Of a stretch of DNA of 64,000 bases, positions 10,500 through 23,944 are shown piece by piece. A program made the translations under genes and the position numbers. Under the pieces are notes generated by a model. It worked only from the letters and a program-made list of their open reading frames with translations. It had not been told where the DNA came from and ran no database searches. The stretch spans positions 20,312,449-20,376,448 of the forward strand of contig JAJEKV010000006.1 of assembly GCA_021234155.1 (NCBI GenBank). Reading direction: 5' to 3'. How positions within the stretch are numbered: the first letter of the stretch is position 1; the number at the start of each line of letters is the position of its first letter. The stretch comes from Isoetes taiwanensis (taxonomy: Eukaryota; Streptophyta; Lycopodiopsida; Isoetales; Isoetaceae).

Positions 10500-13400
10500 C
10501 CGCCATCACGCATTACTTTGAGCAACCAGTTTAGCAAACTATTTGTTCATTACCGCTTTCCTTATCGCCTAGAGTTACTAGTTCCCTCTCCAGAGCAACG
10601 CCCACTTTCGAATTGGACAAGTCATTTAGACTTTTGATTGCCGATGATTTCAGGTTGCCATAAGGGCCTTTAGGAGACTTGGCAAGCACATGCATGAGGA
10701 ATGGTTCAAGAAAGTCTTTGGCCTGCTCATCACTCACAAAGCGTTGACATCTTCTTGCACCCATAAGAGCCTCTCGGGCAATATAACCTCCAACATGAAG
10801 CTCCAAGCGGTTGTATCAATTGGAGCAAATGCCTCACGACGCAGGTAAGCACCATAGAGGGGGAAATCCATTTTTATTTAAGGGGCCCTTCTCCTTAGTT
10901 TGTAGCTCGTACTTGATTTCCCCACTTAGAGGGGGTCCCATCCTCATCCTCTTCGACTCATCCCTGCTCGACCGATCCCCGGATCCGTATGAAAGAATAT
11001 AGTTCTTAAGTCCGGATCATCTAGAAGAAAACATTCCCATGCACCGCTATTGTCACCCTTTGGCCTTAGCAATATCATATTCCTCGTCGGCGGCATGGAT
11101 ATCATAATAAAGATCACATGTGCCATCTTCCGCGCTCGTCATGACTCATTATCCTTAACATCATATATTAGGCATCCCTCCCTAATAACTTTGAGGCACT
11201 CCGATCATGAGCAAGCAGATAGTGCATGCGATGTGACTCACCAAGGACAAACGATGACAATAGTGAAGGACCTCTCGGTTGTCAATCCTATACAACCGGG
11301 TAAAGAAGCTACCGAAGTCCTTCTCGGTTCATGCCCATATCTCCTCTCCCACCCACCGCCGTCCAACACAAAGAGTGATATATTTTTAAGGCCAGAAGTT
11401 GAATCGGCAAGAGACCTTTGTACCCAATGGAGACTGAATCACTGGGAAAGTGTCGTCTTCTCCAATAATCTTCTTCACAAGGGCCACTTTTCTTTCTCAA
11501 CTCACCATTACCTTAGGGGTAGAGTCTCCTTATGTTTTGTATTTTTAGCCTTCCAATTCTTTAGGAAGTCCTTTTGACCGAATACAAACTTCTTGATGTC
11601 ATCATTATCTTGACCTTGTATTTGTCCAAAGAATCCAATTTCGGATAATGCCACATCCCCGATAGCCTTTGTAACTTCGGCTCCTCCCATACCGACTTCA
11701 TTGTATCGTGACATCCTTTACATGATCGGTAAAGACTCAACGAAGGACATCCTATCCTTGGTGAAAGCACCCTTCTTGTATAAGACTTCCTTCTTTAAGC
11801 ACCGGGTCTAAAACCCAAATGGTCTCAAAGGCCGCTTCAGTTCCCCCGAAGTCTTTCTCATCTCTGTCACATTCAAGTCAAAGATGCTTACATCAAGGGA
11901 GGCACCCTACCCATAGTATCTCGGCGGCTTCCCTTGTGCATAAGCCGCCCCGAATTTATTCCACTTGAGCCATACCGCCTCCTTACAAAACACAATCTTA
12001 TATGAAGTGTTGGTCCCGACCTGTTTGGATGAGCTTTCGGAAGGATCCGCAATGTCATCACCACCTTTTTTCTTTGATTTTCTTGCGGTCTTCTTCTTCT
12101 CTTGTATAATTGTTCCGCGACAGAGTCCGGCTCCAGCAGCCTTGAATGCTCGGACTTTTGACCCCGCCCGTCCGGTGGGCAATGGCAGCCATATTCCACC
12201 CACTGCTGACTGGCGTGGCGCAGCTTGTTCAACGTATGGACCGCAATAGTACGCATATTGAATCAAGATCATAGAATAGAAACACGGGCGCCGATTTGAA
12301 TAGAATTGATGAAGAGAAAAATCACCGGGCGTGAAATGAATAAAGTTACTAATGCAATTCACACAGCGTGCTTTCAAATCAAACCAATTCCACGCCAGCG
12401 TTTAACATCGAATTCCACGCCAGCGTTTTCAAATCAATTGGTTGACTTGAAAACAGAAATTCATTGATTTCAAAACACCGGGCGCGGAATTGGTTTGATT
12501 TGAAAGCACCGGGCGTGAATACAATTTATGAAACCAGGTTGATTACCTTTTGTATAGAAATGTCTTCCCCATTTCATTCAAAGTTGCACTAATCTCAGCC
12601 AAATCTGCAGTGAAGTATTGGCATCCAAGATATACACCTCCCTATACGCGATAGTGATTGTAGAACACTTTTTGGCCTGTTTGTTCTCCCTTCACCGATG
12701 ATGGCCTTTTGTGCCTCAACTAATGTTTGCCGTCGATGATGACATATTTAATATCATCACTTGATAATAGCTCCCGGACGCGTTCGGTCCACAAAGAAGC
12801 TTGTTCGAGATCATATCCCAAGGTAGCACATCCGCCGGGCATAGGCATTTGACCCGATTACTAATCATGCTCAAACAATCTCCATGGCATGTGCCGGATC
12901 ATATCTCCGCTAACATAAATGGAGCTTGGTGAACGGATGAGGGACTTCACATGGATCGCAAAAAGTTTCCTTAAGACCCAATGGATAATGGGTAAAGTAT
13001 TTATTCAAATTTCCTTTGTTCATGGCCTCTAGTCGCGCCACTGTCCCCGTTCATTCTCAAAAACAGAAGCCTCCATGCCTTCGACAAACCGCAGGTTGAA
13101 CATTCTTCCCTAGATCTAGGACCCTTTTAGAAGCTTTCAAGTCAGCCTAATTCCCTAGCTTGCCGCAAATAGTGACTTGGTGTCGGCTTAGTGAACATGC
13201 CTCTACGCATACTGTGAACCCCCTTGGCAAATAGATATTGGCGTAATCGCTACATTGGTTGGCCAACCATACTTTAAACATGTCTCACCGGTTTTCACAC
13301 TGTCTTCATGAACGTATCCTTGTATGCGAGTTCTCTCACAAGGAGTAAGTCCGAAGCAGATCTTTTCTTCCGGCTTCCGGTAATCTCCAAGAGCAATTTG

Positions 13401-13720
13401 GTGTTGGTGTCATCCTCTTCCTCACAAGAGATTAGGATCCCTTGTTTGGCCATCTTGTTCCGCTTCCTTTTTCCTCGAAGAGAGTTAAGTCGAGCTTGCC
13501 ATTTGTCTTGGCAAGGTCAACGTACCACTCGGCACCCTCGCCCATTTCCTCTTCGTATGTGGCAAATGGTTGCTATAAGAATCGGCCCTTCATCATCTAA
13601 GGTGAGATCATATGGTACCTTGATCCGATCGCCCGCCTCTTGCTTTTTCTTGGCGGGATTAGAACCCGAATTAGTAGGGTTTTCTTCCTCTTGAGCACCG
13701 CGAAATGAAGATGAGCACTT
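10500..13720 (-). pseudogene. Degenerate coding tract of unknown function
   Basis: Minus-strand segments of protein-like sequence joined by frameshifts. They include 13700-13330 (IKVPYDLTLDDEGPILIA, then GEGAEWYVDLAKTNGKLDL in a shifted frame), 13040-12550 (MNKGNLNKYFTHYPLGLKE, then DDIKYVIIDGKH and FYNHYRVG), 12250-11890 (a Lys-rich stretch, then SYKIVFCKEAVWLKWNKFG), 11714-11510, and 10806-10531 (GGYIAREALMGARRCQRF, then LEPFLMHVLAKSPKGPYG). I recognise no family in these pieces. They lie upstream of, and on the same strand as, the HAD-like domain at 9430-9985, so they could be exons of one large gene or of a transposon's accessory gene. The palindrome-bearing spacers would then be introns. 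The plus-strand frames over this region are shadows. Confidence 0.4.
12284..12530. repeat. Nested inverted-repeat cassette with CG-rich cores
   Basis: A 22-bp perfect inverted repeat (12370-12391 with 12486-12507) encloses a second hairpin (about 12424-12458). Two direct copies of ATTCCACGCCAGCGTTT lie at 12388 and 12413. CACCGGGCG-type cores lie at about 12324, 12477 and 12510. It sits between two degenerate coding blocks, where an intron could be. Purpose unknown. Confidence 0.8.
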
Positions 13721-16005
13721 TTAGAGTACTTTTCGTAACAAGAGATCACGCCATGCATTTAAACCTAAATTAGTACAAATCACGCCTTTGTTGGTATCTC
13801 CTATTATTGACCATGCTATGCGCTAATTTGAAACTAAATTATTTTGCATCCACATTTTAAGCTACATACCCTTCATGAATCCATATTTCACACTATTTAA
13901 CCTCATTGAACATTGCTATCTCCAACCTGCCTAACACCGCTATATTCTATATATAAAACAGAGCAAAATTATGTTCTACGTAACGGACAATCGTGAGCAT
14001 TAATCGATGTTAATACTTAAAATTCATGCAAAGCATAATAACTCAAACTCATGCAAAGCATATTAAGTGAAAGGAAATATCTCAAATTCATGCAAGCATA
14101 ATACTTTCCACACAAGGTGTATTCTCGTGGCAAATTAAATACCTTGAATAGGGTTCTCGGTATATTCGTGGTATCGATCAACGCCCTCAAACTTGAGAAG
14201 AGCCGGTTTAGAGATTCCTCTTCCACCGCTTCCGGCCTATCCGCCCGACCTCGATTCGCTTTAGAAGACATCTCCGAGTCGCCTAGTAACGTAGTCGAAG
14301 GTCGCTTCTGATACGCCGAGCCCGCCGAAGAAATAGCTTTTTCTACCTGCACGAGAAATAGAGAAATTTGAATTTCAAGAAAACACAAAATGCAAGCCAA
14401 ATATTCTGACACATACAAATAATAATGACTTAAGACCCGCCCCACGACTTCTTTCATTAAGTTTTAAAATCCCCAAATTTATCCCGCCTAAACGTAGTTA
14501 ACCTAATCTTTCTTCTAATTCGAATTTTCCCGAACGCTGAAGTTTCCATAGCTCTTCAAATTTTCTCAAATCAGCTCGAGACTCAAATCAGCTTCTCAAG
14601 AATGGCTACGCATTCTGGTACTCATCTCATTCCAATAGCTTGAACATTAATTTCCAATAGTAGGTGTTCAATAGCAATTTTCAAAGGTCGAAGATGAATG
14701 TTTCATGTTAACTACAAATCGAAAAGGAAAGTAGGATTATGCAAGATCGACTCCATCGATCCGACCGTAAACCGCCATGGAATTCGCCGTGGGATAAGTA
14801 TGTCCGAAGTTAAAGTGATTAATCGGCCGCTATGGATGAAGCTTTACTCGCAGACACCCGGGGGGATACGGTTGGAGAAAGTGTTGGAACATTTGTTGCA
14901 TGGCCAAGAAACCGCTAAAAAAAAAGGTATGTAACATGTATTACATTGTAGAAATATAGAAGTAGACAAAATTTGTTGTATTCATTGGAAAAAGATTACA
15001 ATTGTATATAACCGGATAAACCGGATAAAACGCATAAAAATCCCGTGACATTGCTTTCAAGCCCGCCCATCGAGTAGTCGGGCTATCGATACTCCCATTT
15101 CCATTGCAGGCATAGTGAATTTTTCTCGTAAAACCCCAAAGAAAAACACCGTGCTCTAGCTCCACCACCCCCTCGCCGCTTCCACCTCCACCTCCCCGCC
15201 CTCCTCCCGCTCCACCTCCTGCCCATTGGTTGAACCTCCAATGCATCGTATAGCCATGTAGTGGTTCCATTGGTTGAGCCATCTCCATTGCATCGTGATA
15301 CCGCCTGTGGTAGTGGTTCGTGTTGGGGCATCCGGGCATAGAGGCTAACCACTAAGAAACGCAGCCTCATTTTGAATCTCGAAAGCCGACGGATGTAGAT
15401 TCACTCTCGATCAATGCATGTACCGTGATTCTCTAAGTGATTAGATAAGAGGGCGAGCCTCCGCTGCGACAGTAAGGGCCCCGAGCCCAGATCTATCATT
15501 GCCCCGCTCGGCCGCCATCATCATTACTTGATCCAAGTACTCCGTGGGTTGCAAGATCGGTGCTCCAGCCGAACCGGTGCTCTCTAATAAGGGTTCAACC
15601 CGACCGAGATTGAGTTTAAACCGAGTCGGATGTGTGATTGCCGCCCAAATGTAATTCCAATCCATCTTCGCCACCAACCGGTGATTAATGTAACCCGGCA
15701 TCTATCAATAGGAAGTGAGCCGAGTATCGTGATTCACCGGGCGTGTTATATTTCTTTTATTTATAAACTTAGAAACAAGAGACACGCCTGTGTTTAGCGT
15801 AAAAGTTGAAAGTAGGGATACAATTGTTTGCACGCCGCAAAAACCGCTATATAGAAAACTATACACGCCGGTGCATTCAAGAGCGCCGGTAAATAATTGC
15901 CCGGCCTTTATCTATTTACTTTATCTATCTCAGACATGTGTTTTTTTCCTCCCCGCTGAATGCACGCCGAAAGGCGGTATTCATGTTGAAGGCTAAGGTT
16001 ACCCT

Positions 16006-16025
16006 AAAACACGCTTTAGCGTGTT
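16006..16025. repeat. 20-bp palindrome with CACGC core
   Basis: AAACACGCT and AGCGTGTTT are perfect reverse complements separated by two T. This is the most compact example of the CACGC-centred palindromes found in the spacers between 10 and 18 kb. Confidence 0.8.
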
Positions 16026-17419
16026 TCAAATATTATCTTTCAGATTTTTCTAATGCTTTCTACTACACTTATTCATAATAGAAACTTGCATGCATAGCAT
16101 GATTAATTCAGATGAGAAACTCAAGAATTTACTCGAACAAAGAAAGTGCATGAAGTTTATAAAAACTATTCGGGTTTTCATAAACATCATCCGCTTCTCT
16201 CCGCCCGAAAGCAAATGCAAAAGCTTGTCTTCTTGGATTAAACCCGCCATTGAGATGCAACTTAAAACTAAATGAAAACTAACCTTGAGTTTCGAGGTCG
16301 GAAGGATTCAAGAACGAGGACTATGCTTGTGGTTTTAATTCGGAGGCTTTTCGATTCGCAGACCTTAGTCCTCTCGCTTTTGGTTTTAATTTCGAAGTCT
16401 CCGATTTCCTCGCTACGATGCTACGCAACAAAAGGCGGAAGTCTTTTAGTAAGTTAGGAATTGCCAAACCAAACATCTAACATTGATGAATATAAATCTG
16501 CCACCAAGATTTCGGACGATCCAAACACGCCAGGCCAAGAACCGCAAATCGTATGAAGGAAGGAAGAAAATGTAGGAACTTTGAGAGCGTGAAATGGATT
16601 TATATAGGCACAATTAGAAAAAAGTTAGCGTGAATAATTGATTGCTTGAATTAACACACCGGGCGCACGGCCTTCCCGCCGCATTATGACATGTATATGG
16701 TATATATGGAGAATATTGCATTTCATGCAATAAATTCTCCTGATTTTATTCCATTTATTGCATTCGAAAAAAATAGAATTTAGAAATTTTATATAGGCTA
16801 CATTAAAAATGATTTTAAAGGCAAAATTATGAAGGCTAAAAAAATGACTTGTAAGGTTGGGGAATTGTTTTAGGTCGATAGGAAAATTTCCTATGGTTAC
16901 CGTGGACTAATCGAGATTTCTCATGTGGTTGATTTATAGTGTTCTAGACTTTGTTGAGACAAAATTTTTTGCGATACAAAATTCTAGAGAGACAAAATTT
17001 TAGAGAAAACAGCTTGGAGCCAAAATAATTGGAGAATACAGCTTGATTTTATCCAAAAAAATTTATGTACGTAAAAACCTGCTTTGAAGAAAACCTGCTT
17101 TGAAGACAAAGTTTATGAAGAAAACCGCTTGATTTCATTAAAACAGCTTGTATGTACAGATGCCCGAAGGCTTGGAAGCAATTGTCCAAGGCTTTTCACA
17201 CAATTTACGAAAAAAAAATTGCCCTGAGGCGGTGTCAAAACTTCTGTAAGAATGGAAACAAAAAATGGGTCCCGGATTCATGATCACTCTTCTTCCACCG
17301 CAACAAAGAAGAAAGAAAGGTGTTAGAAAAGAAAGAAAGGTGCAAAAACAAAAACAAAAAAGAAATCACATGCAAACCTGGTTCATCTCTTAACCACTCC
17401 AAAAAAATCCGGTCGGTGT

Positions 17420-17458
17420 CCTCCCTCCTCCTCCTCCTCCTCCTCCTCCTCCTCCTCC
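17420..17458. repeat. (CTC)n trinucleotide repeat
   Basis: About twelve CTC units inside a longer pyrimidine-rich tract that continues in less regular form to about 17580. On the plus strand it gives a poly-Leu run and on the minus strand a poly-Arg run; neither is taken as coding. Confidence 0.9.
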
Positions 17459-18499
17459 GAGATTTCATTCTCTGCTTCGTGGTCAAGCCAACCCCGGGAA
17501 GCCAGTGTTTCATGTTTGGGAGGACATCTCCTCCTCCTCTTCCTCCAACTCCTCTTCTTCCTCCTCTTCCTCCTCTTCTAATCAGAGGAATCGGGAGGAG
17601 CTCAACTCCTCCTCTTCCATCAAAATCAGAATCATCCTCTGACCGGAATCGAGGAGAATTGGGAAAAGAAAATCAATGAGGGGGGAATTGAGAGGGTTCT
17701 TCAACCCGACGCCTCTTTGAGGAGACCTCGGGTTCTTCATGAAGGTCGAGGCCGAGGTGAACGCTTCATGGCGGGCAGAAAAAAAAATTGGGACGTAATG
17801 GAGGTCTTGAGAGCGGAACCGGATTTATATAGGGTTAATTAGCTCTTAGCTGAATAATTTATTGCCTCAAATAACACGCCAGCGCATTTAAATTTCGCCA
17901 GCTATATTATCTAGTCTAGGGTATATTATTATGGATAATAAATTCTCACGCCTATTAGTTATATGTTTTTTCAGAATCATATATCCAAATTTTCGATAAT
18001 TAAAATTTGATATATTTATATAAATGTCATTTCCTTTGTTGTTGCCATGAAAATTTTGTTTTAAATGATTTCGTTTACACCCATTGTTATTATTATATTA
18101 AACCTATTTCCAAGGAATTTCTTGTTTTAAAAAAAATTTGATTTACCTCTACATATTCCATAAATGTAACGCACTTTTTTTATCTTATGGTGTAATAATT
18201 TTTCTTACTCATTGACTAAAAAGGGTGCAATTTGCCTAGGTCAATGGTGCCCTCCAACTCAAGATGGTGAAAAGAGCAATATCAATGAAAACCAACTCCT
18301 AGCAAGAATGTTGAAGAAAAAACAATTAGTCCCTCTATAGTAGGGTGCAATGGAGGAACAAGAAGGTGAGAATCATGCACAAGTGCAACAAGGAAATAGT
18401 AGGCCAAGGAGTCATTGTGCTAGCATGTGATCCCCGGGTCAAGTCGCTAATGATGAAAGGCTAGGGGAAGACAATATTGGTATTGCAATTTCGATGTTG

Positions 18500-20950
18500 G
18501 AAGACAACCGAAAGGTAAAGGTTTGGGTGACAAGGAATGTTTTGGTTGTGTCAAGCAATTGGAGGTTCTTTGCATCATGGCATGGCCTATAAGTAGTGTT
18601 CAATTTGTGGAGGATTATATTTTTCCGCAGCCCGAGGTTGTTGGGGACAATGATTGTCTTGATATTGATCCATTGGCAGTTGGAACTCTAAACCTAGGCA
18701 AAAGGGGAGAAGTATCGGGATTGCCGACATTATCCTAGCAAAAGAGCCAAGTTGATTAGTGACACCAAACGTGAGACAATGGTGAAGGTTAGGGGGCTCG
18801 ATTGTTGTTGAGTGATTGTATGCAATTCTTCACAATAGAACAATTGGTGGAAGCAAGAGCCACTTTTCAAGAGTACACAATCGCTGATGAGAGGAGGACC
18901 TACATGTACACAATCTTCGAAAGCATGCACTTCAAGATGAAAGAAACCCAAACAGAAAAAGATACCCTTTGCTAGGCAAATGGATATGTGCAAAAGCATG
19001 GCAGAGTATCCATGCAATTCCAACTTCTTCATGGCATAATTGGCAAAAAAAAGCAGAGGGGAACAGGATTGCTTTTACATGGAAATAATGGTTTGTTGAG
19101 ACCAACAGACTAGGGACCCCGGCTGCCGGAGATATTTGAAAAATATATTGATTTCAATGCAGTCTATGCCACACAAAAGCGAGAAGGGATGAAAAGGGAA
19201 GAGCAGTTGTTGAGAAAAGGTTGCCATCACATTGTACTCAAAAGAGTATTTTGGAAGAAGTGAATTCCCTACTGAGAATTGGGAATTCTTCCAATATCCC
19301 AACCTAGCTTTAGTAGGTTATGGAAGAAGCATTTCAATCATGTCACCATAGCAACTTCAAACAACTTTGCAAAGTGCAATTTATGTGCTAAGTTGAAGGA
19401 GACTCTTGATAAGGATTTGTGCAACCTAGTCAAAGGGCTGGATAAGGGAGCATATGAAGGACCATATAGTGACCAACTATCATGTAGATCATGTTATTGG
19501 ATGTGGAGGACTTTATCCGCATTGGAACCCAATAACTATTTATGTATTATACATGACAAGATGGACCAAAGAAAAGACTTGTCTTCCACAATTCAAGTAC
19601 ATACCAAAGTCATGTGGAAGATCATACCCTTTATGATCTCAATGACTGGGGCAATCTTGCATGGGCAGAATCAAACCTACTATGGCCATTTTAGTTTGGA
19701 GTTGTGGAGTGATGGTCCAGATTTTCATATTGGGAGTATCATGAGGTGTTTGAGAAACTATGAAAATGGATACAATGGTCACCTCCAGGACCTTACAGCT
19801 AGCCAGGCACTACATAGAGCATTGTTAGATGGAAACCCTAACAATATTGAAAAGTTCAGCAAGGCAAGGTTTAGGAAGCATGGGTCTAATGAACATGTTG
19901 GAGCTTCAACTTCATCGCGGCTAAACCTCAAGATCTACCCAAAAGGTTTCTCTTGCAACTTGATAATTGTGTCGGCCAAAATAAGAACAGGTGGATGTTT
20001 TCTTTCCTATCCTACTTAACATCCGTGGGGATATTTGAAAGAGTTAATTTAGGGTTTCTTATGCGGGGCATACCCATGAGGATGTGGATGCATTATTTGG
20101 CAAAATATAGTTGTATCTTGAAGCAGAAAAAACAAAGGACCAACTTTCCTAGGCTAATGGAAATCTTGCATGAATGCACTACTCCAAACCCTATAGCTTC
20201 TCTCATAGAAGAAGTGCCCATTGGAAGAGCTTTGTGGATGGTTATACATTGGATCTTGAAGGTCATTCCAGGCCTCAAGTAGTTCACTTTTTGGGTGAGA
20301 GATGGGATTCCAATCTTCCAATGGAAGATGAGACCTTCAGAGGATGAGTGGGAGAGAGGGAGGAAATATGGCATAGAGATGAGAATGGCAAGCCTATGAT
20401 ACCTCTAGGTCAACCAAAAGCTTTAAAACCCTCTTGGAAGAAGTGAAGCAATTGGGATTGACTAAGGAAGGAATCCAAGACTATATAAAGCATGCAGTAA
20501 AACCAATCCGATGACACCAACCGCGTGCCTTGGTGGGTTTACCGGAAGAAGGTGATTAACCCGTTGGGGAGATAGACACATCCTCGGATGAATTGAAAGA
20601 AGGGTGGTTGCCTAAGACTAGGTGGAAGACCTTAGCAGTGTGCCGAGGATTTTGATGACACCGTAAGTAGCATTCGCAAAGCAATATGCTCCTCCTCCTT
20701 CCGACAAACACTATGTTGGTCCTAAGAACAATAGGCCAAAGTTTCTAGGCATGGATGCTTATGAACCTTCCAATCGACTTGGAATGCCACCAATTTGTGG
20801 TAGTAAAGCCATCGATTTAGATACATATCCGATTGTGGTTGGGGTTCACTATCTCGATATTTGCAAAGAAGAAGGTAATATTAACTTCAACCATGTCTGC
20901 GGGTGGAATGGTGGTGTCCAAAGGCATCAGTTGACCAACGACGGATAAAG
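18500..20950 (+). pseudogene. DUF7869-type transposase-like gene, frameshifted
   Basis: The 19279-20019 frame carries a metal-binding start (NNFAKCNLCAKLKETLDKD), a first acidic motif (IIHDKMDQRKDLSS) and a GAILHGQNQTYYGHF strand. In another frame comes FIAAKPQDLPKRFLLQLDNC followed by VGQNKNRW (about 19917-19996) and VGIFERVNLGFLMRG. After a further 1-nt deletion near 20066 comes GHTHEDVDALFGKI. This order (CxxC, D..D, LDN...NKNR, G-F, GHTHED-D) is the hallmark of the DUF7869 proteins repeated in genomes of many non-seed plants and invertebrates. An RNase H-like transposase fold is a reasonable reading of the three acidic motifs, but is inference. Upstream scraps (18523-18738) and downstream frames (20751-20948) probably belong to it. 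At least two frameshifts. No terminal inverted repeats were found. Confidence 0.75.
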
Positions 20951-23944
20951 AAAGGTACTCAGATTGTTGGACAAAGAGATGGGAGGAGAAACCGAAAGTG
21001 ATCCCGGATCTTTGGCTAGACTATGAAAGTGTTTTGTACTCATGGACTCCAAACACTATTCCAGCAAGAAATGCGAGAATTACAATACCTCGGGATGTAG
21101 GAAGAAGGCTATGATATCATTGGGGGTGCTTGAAGAAAGTTGAATAACTATGTAAATTTTTGTTATCACGTTTTTATGATATGGTGCTATATTGTGAAAT
21201 ATTGACTATTTTGTAAATAACATGATATTACGTTTTCATAATTTTGAGGTGAAATGTGTGAATTTGAATATGCTACTAAAAACATGCAATATGAAATTTG
21301 TCCCAAAATTAAGACATAAACCCAATTTAATTGAATGATGGTTATATATAGTAGAGTAGAAGAAAGACCTTGTAGATGAAGATGCAGCAGCAGAAGTTGC
21401 AGAGAATCAGCTGGTCACAGAGGCATATGGATCTGATCAATATTGATGTCTTCTTTAGCATCAAGCATGAAAAACGAAATAAATTATCTTACGTTCTGGG
21501 TAGGCCAAATTGTCGGAGTTCAAATGGGAGTCGTTTATAACTTGACCTTCATTTATCAATCTTAATTCCATCGGTGGATTGAGCACAATCCAGAATAACT
21601 GTAGCTCTAATTGCATCCATCCCACGATTAGCACTTGCACAAATACATTAAATGAAATGCTTGAAATGCAGAGCTGATACCTCAAGTGATAGAAACCATT
21701 AGCGATGTGGAAGAAGATACTCACATATCCTGTGGTCCTGTATGATTTCACAAATACATAACTGAGTTCCAGATACTCCACTCAATTAGCTTAATACAAA
21801 TGAGAGAACAAAATGCCTTTGCAAGAACCAACCAGAATTGAAATGCCTTTGCAAGATCTAAAAACGAAATGCAAGAACCACAGACTATTGTTGAGCAAAT
21901 GTTGAAAATCAAAATGGCCAAATCACAGCAGACTTCTTGAAGTCGAAACAGGGCAAATCGCAAAAGAAATCTGAAATAAAAAGAGGGCAAGTCTGTAACC
22001 CATTACAGCATAAATCAAAACAGGGGTAAACATGCACAGGGGTTTTTTTATTCACGGATTTTCTCAGAACAGCTTTCACGGATTCTTTTGTTCACAGATT
22101 GTTTTGAAGAACTTTGAGCAGAAGCAAAGTCAGAATATAAGGAAGTAGAAAGGAGACATTTACATGCACGGAGCAACCTAACCTCTGGGTTAAACAAATA
22201 ACTCGCTCCAGCTAGAGGGGAATGAATCAATCTTGCCAGAGCTCCGTATCACAGCACCAAGGCCCTGCATTTTTTATCAGCCGCAATCAATTGGAATCAA
22301 ACGCAGGCAATTTGAATCCATCAAAGATACTACATAAAGGTGTTCTTTGCCATATCATGGCCAATGGATCTTGCTCTGCACAGGTTAGTCTACAGAAAAT
22401 AAGACCTCCAAAACGAAATCCACATCTTGCAACGATCTACAAACAGAAAATAAGAAATATGAACCTCTGCATTTTATGAAGCTAGCATCATAAGCAAATA
22501 GAAAGAATGCTTACCTGCTTTTGCTTGCCGGCACCACAAAATCGAGCACAATAAGTAATATTTATCTATGTGCTCCATTCAAGCAGATTGCCGCTCATCG
22601 TTGACAACTCCAAGGGTCCGGCCCAGCGCAAAGGCCAGAAGCGCCAAAGTGAGATTTGAGATTCGTATTGTGAGAGAAAGCTGGTCCGAATTCGGCAAAG
22701 GCAAGAAATTGTTGCGTCATTGAATGGGGTCGGCTTGGCCAACTTAAAATTCTGAAATAAATGGCGGCAAACGGGATGCCGCAAGGGGGAACTTCAGGTT
22801 GAGAAAGGAACGCCGCGATGCGCGTGACCGCTGCTCCGGGCACACAAAGTCCAACACACTACCATTTTAAAAAAGAAGATACATCTTCAATCATATCACA
22901 ACGACTAAGAAGAAATAAATAAACTGACTATTTCTGATGTTTATACTGGCCATCTGATATTACACCTTAGACCGATTGCTTATGCCGGATCATACCTTAC
23001 TTACTCGCCATAATTTCTCGCTTTCTTAACTTAAGATCTTATGCCCGGTTGCCAAATAAACCAATCGACATGATGCAAATGGCTTACAATAAATCGGGCA
23101 TGTAAGCTTCGAGACAAACCCTGAAACCCACTATAGATCTAAACGATGGCATATCTTTTTAGGGAAAAAGAAAAAATGTCGGCCGAGGCACATAAAGCAC
23201 GCTTGTGAGCTCAAGAACGTTGGATGCTATCACTAAGAAATGCCAAAGCCATGGAATCCCTAAGAGTAGATAAAAATTTGAAAAGAGAAAAGCTTGTGTC
23301 GCGGTGTGCGAATGGGAGAAAAAGCCCTGCTCAAAAAAAGATAATGTGCGTACTCGAGAGAAAAGCTTATGCAACCGGCTTCCATGAGTTAATGGGAGAA
23401 AAGTTCCGGACAACAAAAGTCGAAATGATGTCAAAATCAAATTGAATTTGGGTAAAACCAAAATTCTAGACGTGGAAGTTGCCCAACGTAAGAAAAACCA
23501 AGGTAAGGCCAGACTATTATTGGGCATATGGGATGCGTGGGACATCTGTTACCAAAGAACACCCTAAACCCATCCAACCAAATTGAAAATAATGCATTTG
23601 TTTGGGAATAATGGATCATACCGTATATTCCCCGCTTCTAATCTGCACCAACGCTTGTTTCGTAGAAGCTCCCCTTATTGCCTGCTCTTTGGCGGATCAC
23701 CAAGTATTAAGGAAGAGAAAACCTCGTTCAACGTTTATGTTAGTCAAACCGAAAGATCCAAGCAAATGTGTCAAAGCTGGCTTCGTAAGTTATTTTCTAC
23801 CTTCGCCTCTTGTCGACCTAATGATGTCGCACCGAAGAGCTCCACAGCCCAATGCATAATCTGAACCAACCCAAAGCGGAGGCCAAACCGAAAAGAGAGC
23901 TGGTCCAAATGCACGAAAAGAGAGAATTTTGAAAATTGTAAAGA
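20951..23944. other. Intergenic DNA, no gene recognised
   Basis: AT-rich with short frames lacking motifs. Weak local duplications occur: 21780-21870 repeats the words AAATGCCTTTGCAAGA and GCAAGAACCA. The block at 22616-22830 shares phrases (GCTGGTCC, GGAACGCCGCGAT) with 23850-24060 at the 3' side of the neighbouring LINE fragment, which suggests an old diverged repeat. I see no domain on either strand. Confidence 0.45.

Larger units (their letters stand above)
13721..17860. other. Mixed degenerate coding scraps and AT-rich spacers
   Basis: No gene can be assembled. Short protein-like runs occur on the minus strand (about 14340-14120, 15700-15080) and possibly the plus strand (14698-14934), without recognisable motifs. 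CACGCC or CACCGGGCG cores recur at about 13747, 15738, 15860 and 16660. Purine/pyrimidine-rich stretches (15160-15235, 17420-17580) create spurious Pro/Gly- or Leu-rich frames. 16800-17200 is AT-rich with repeated GACAAAATT and ACAGCTTG words. Confidence 0.4.

Noticed and set aside
11050-11577. 175-codon plus-strand frame
   Set aside because: Lies opposite the decayed minus-strand coding tract and has no protein-like motif; a shadow frame.
15083-15370. Gly/Arg-rich frames
   Set aside because: Caused by a purine-rich simple sequence at 15160-15235.
17320-17679. 119-codon plus-strand frame with poly-Leu
   Set aside because: Created by the (CTC)n tract; no motif, and the opposite strand gives an equally open poly-Arg frame.
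22595-22843. Minus-strand frame possibly related to the LINE 3' side at 23.9-24.1 kb
   Set aside because: Only short shared phrases; alignment too weak to call an element.
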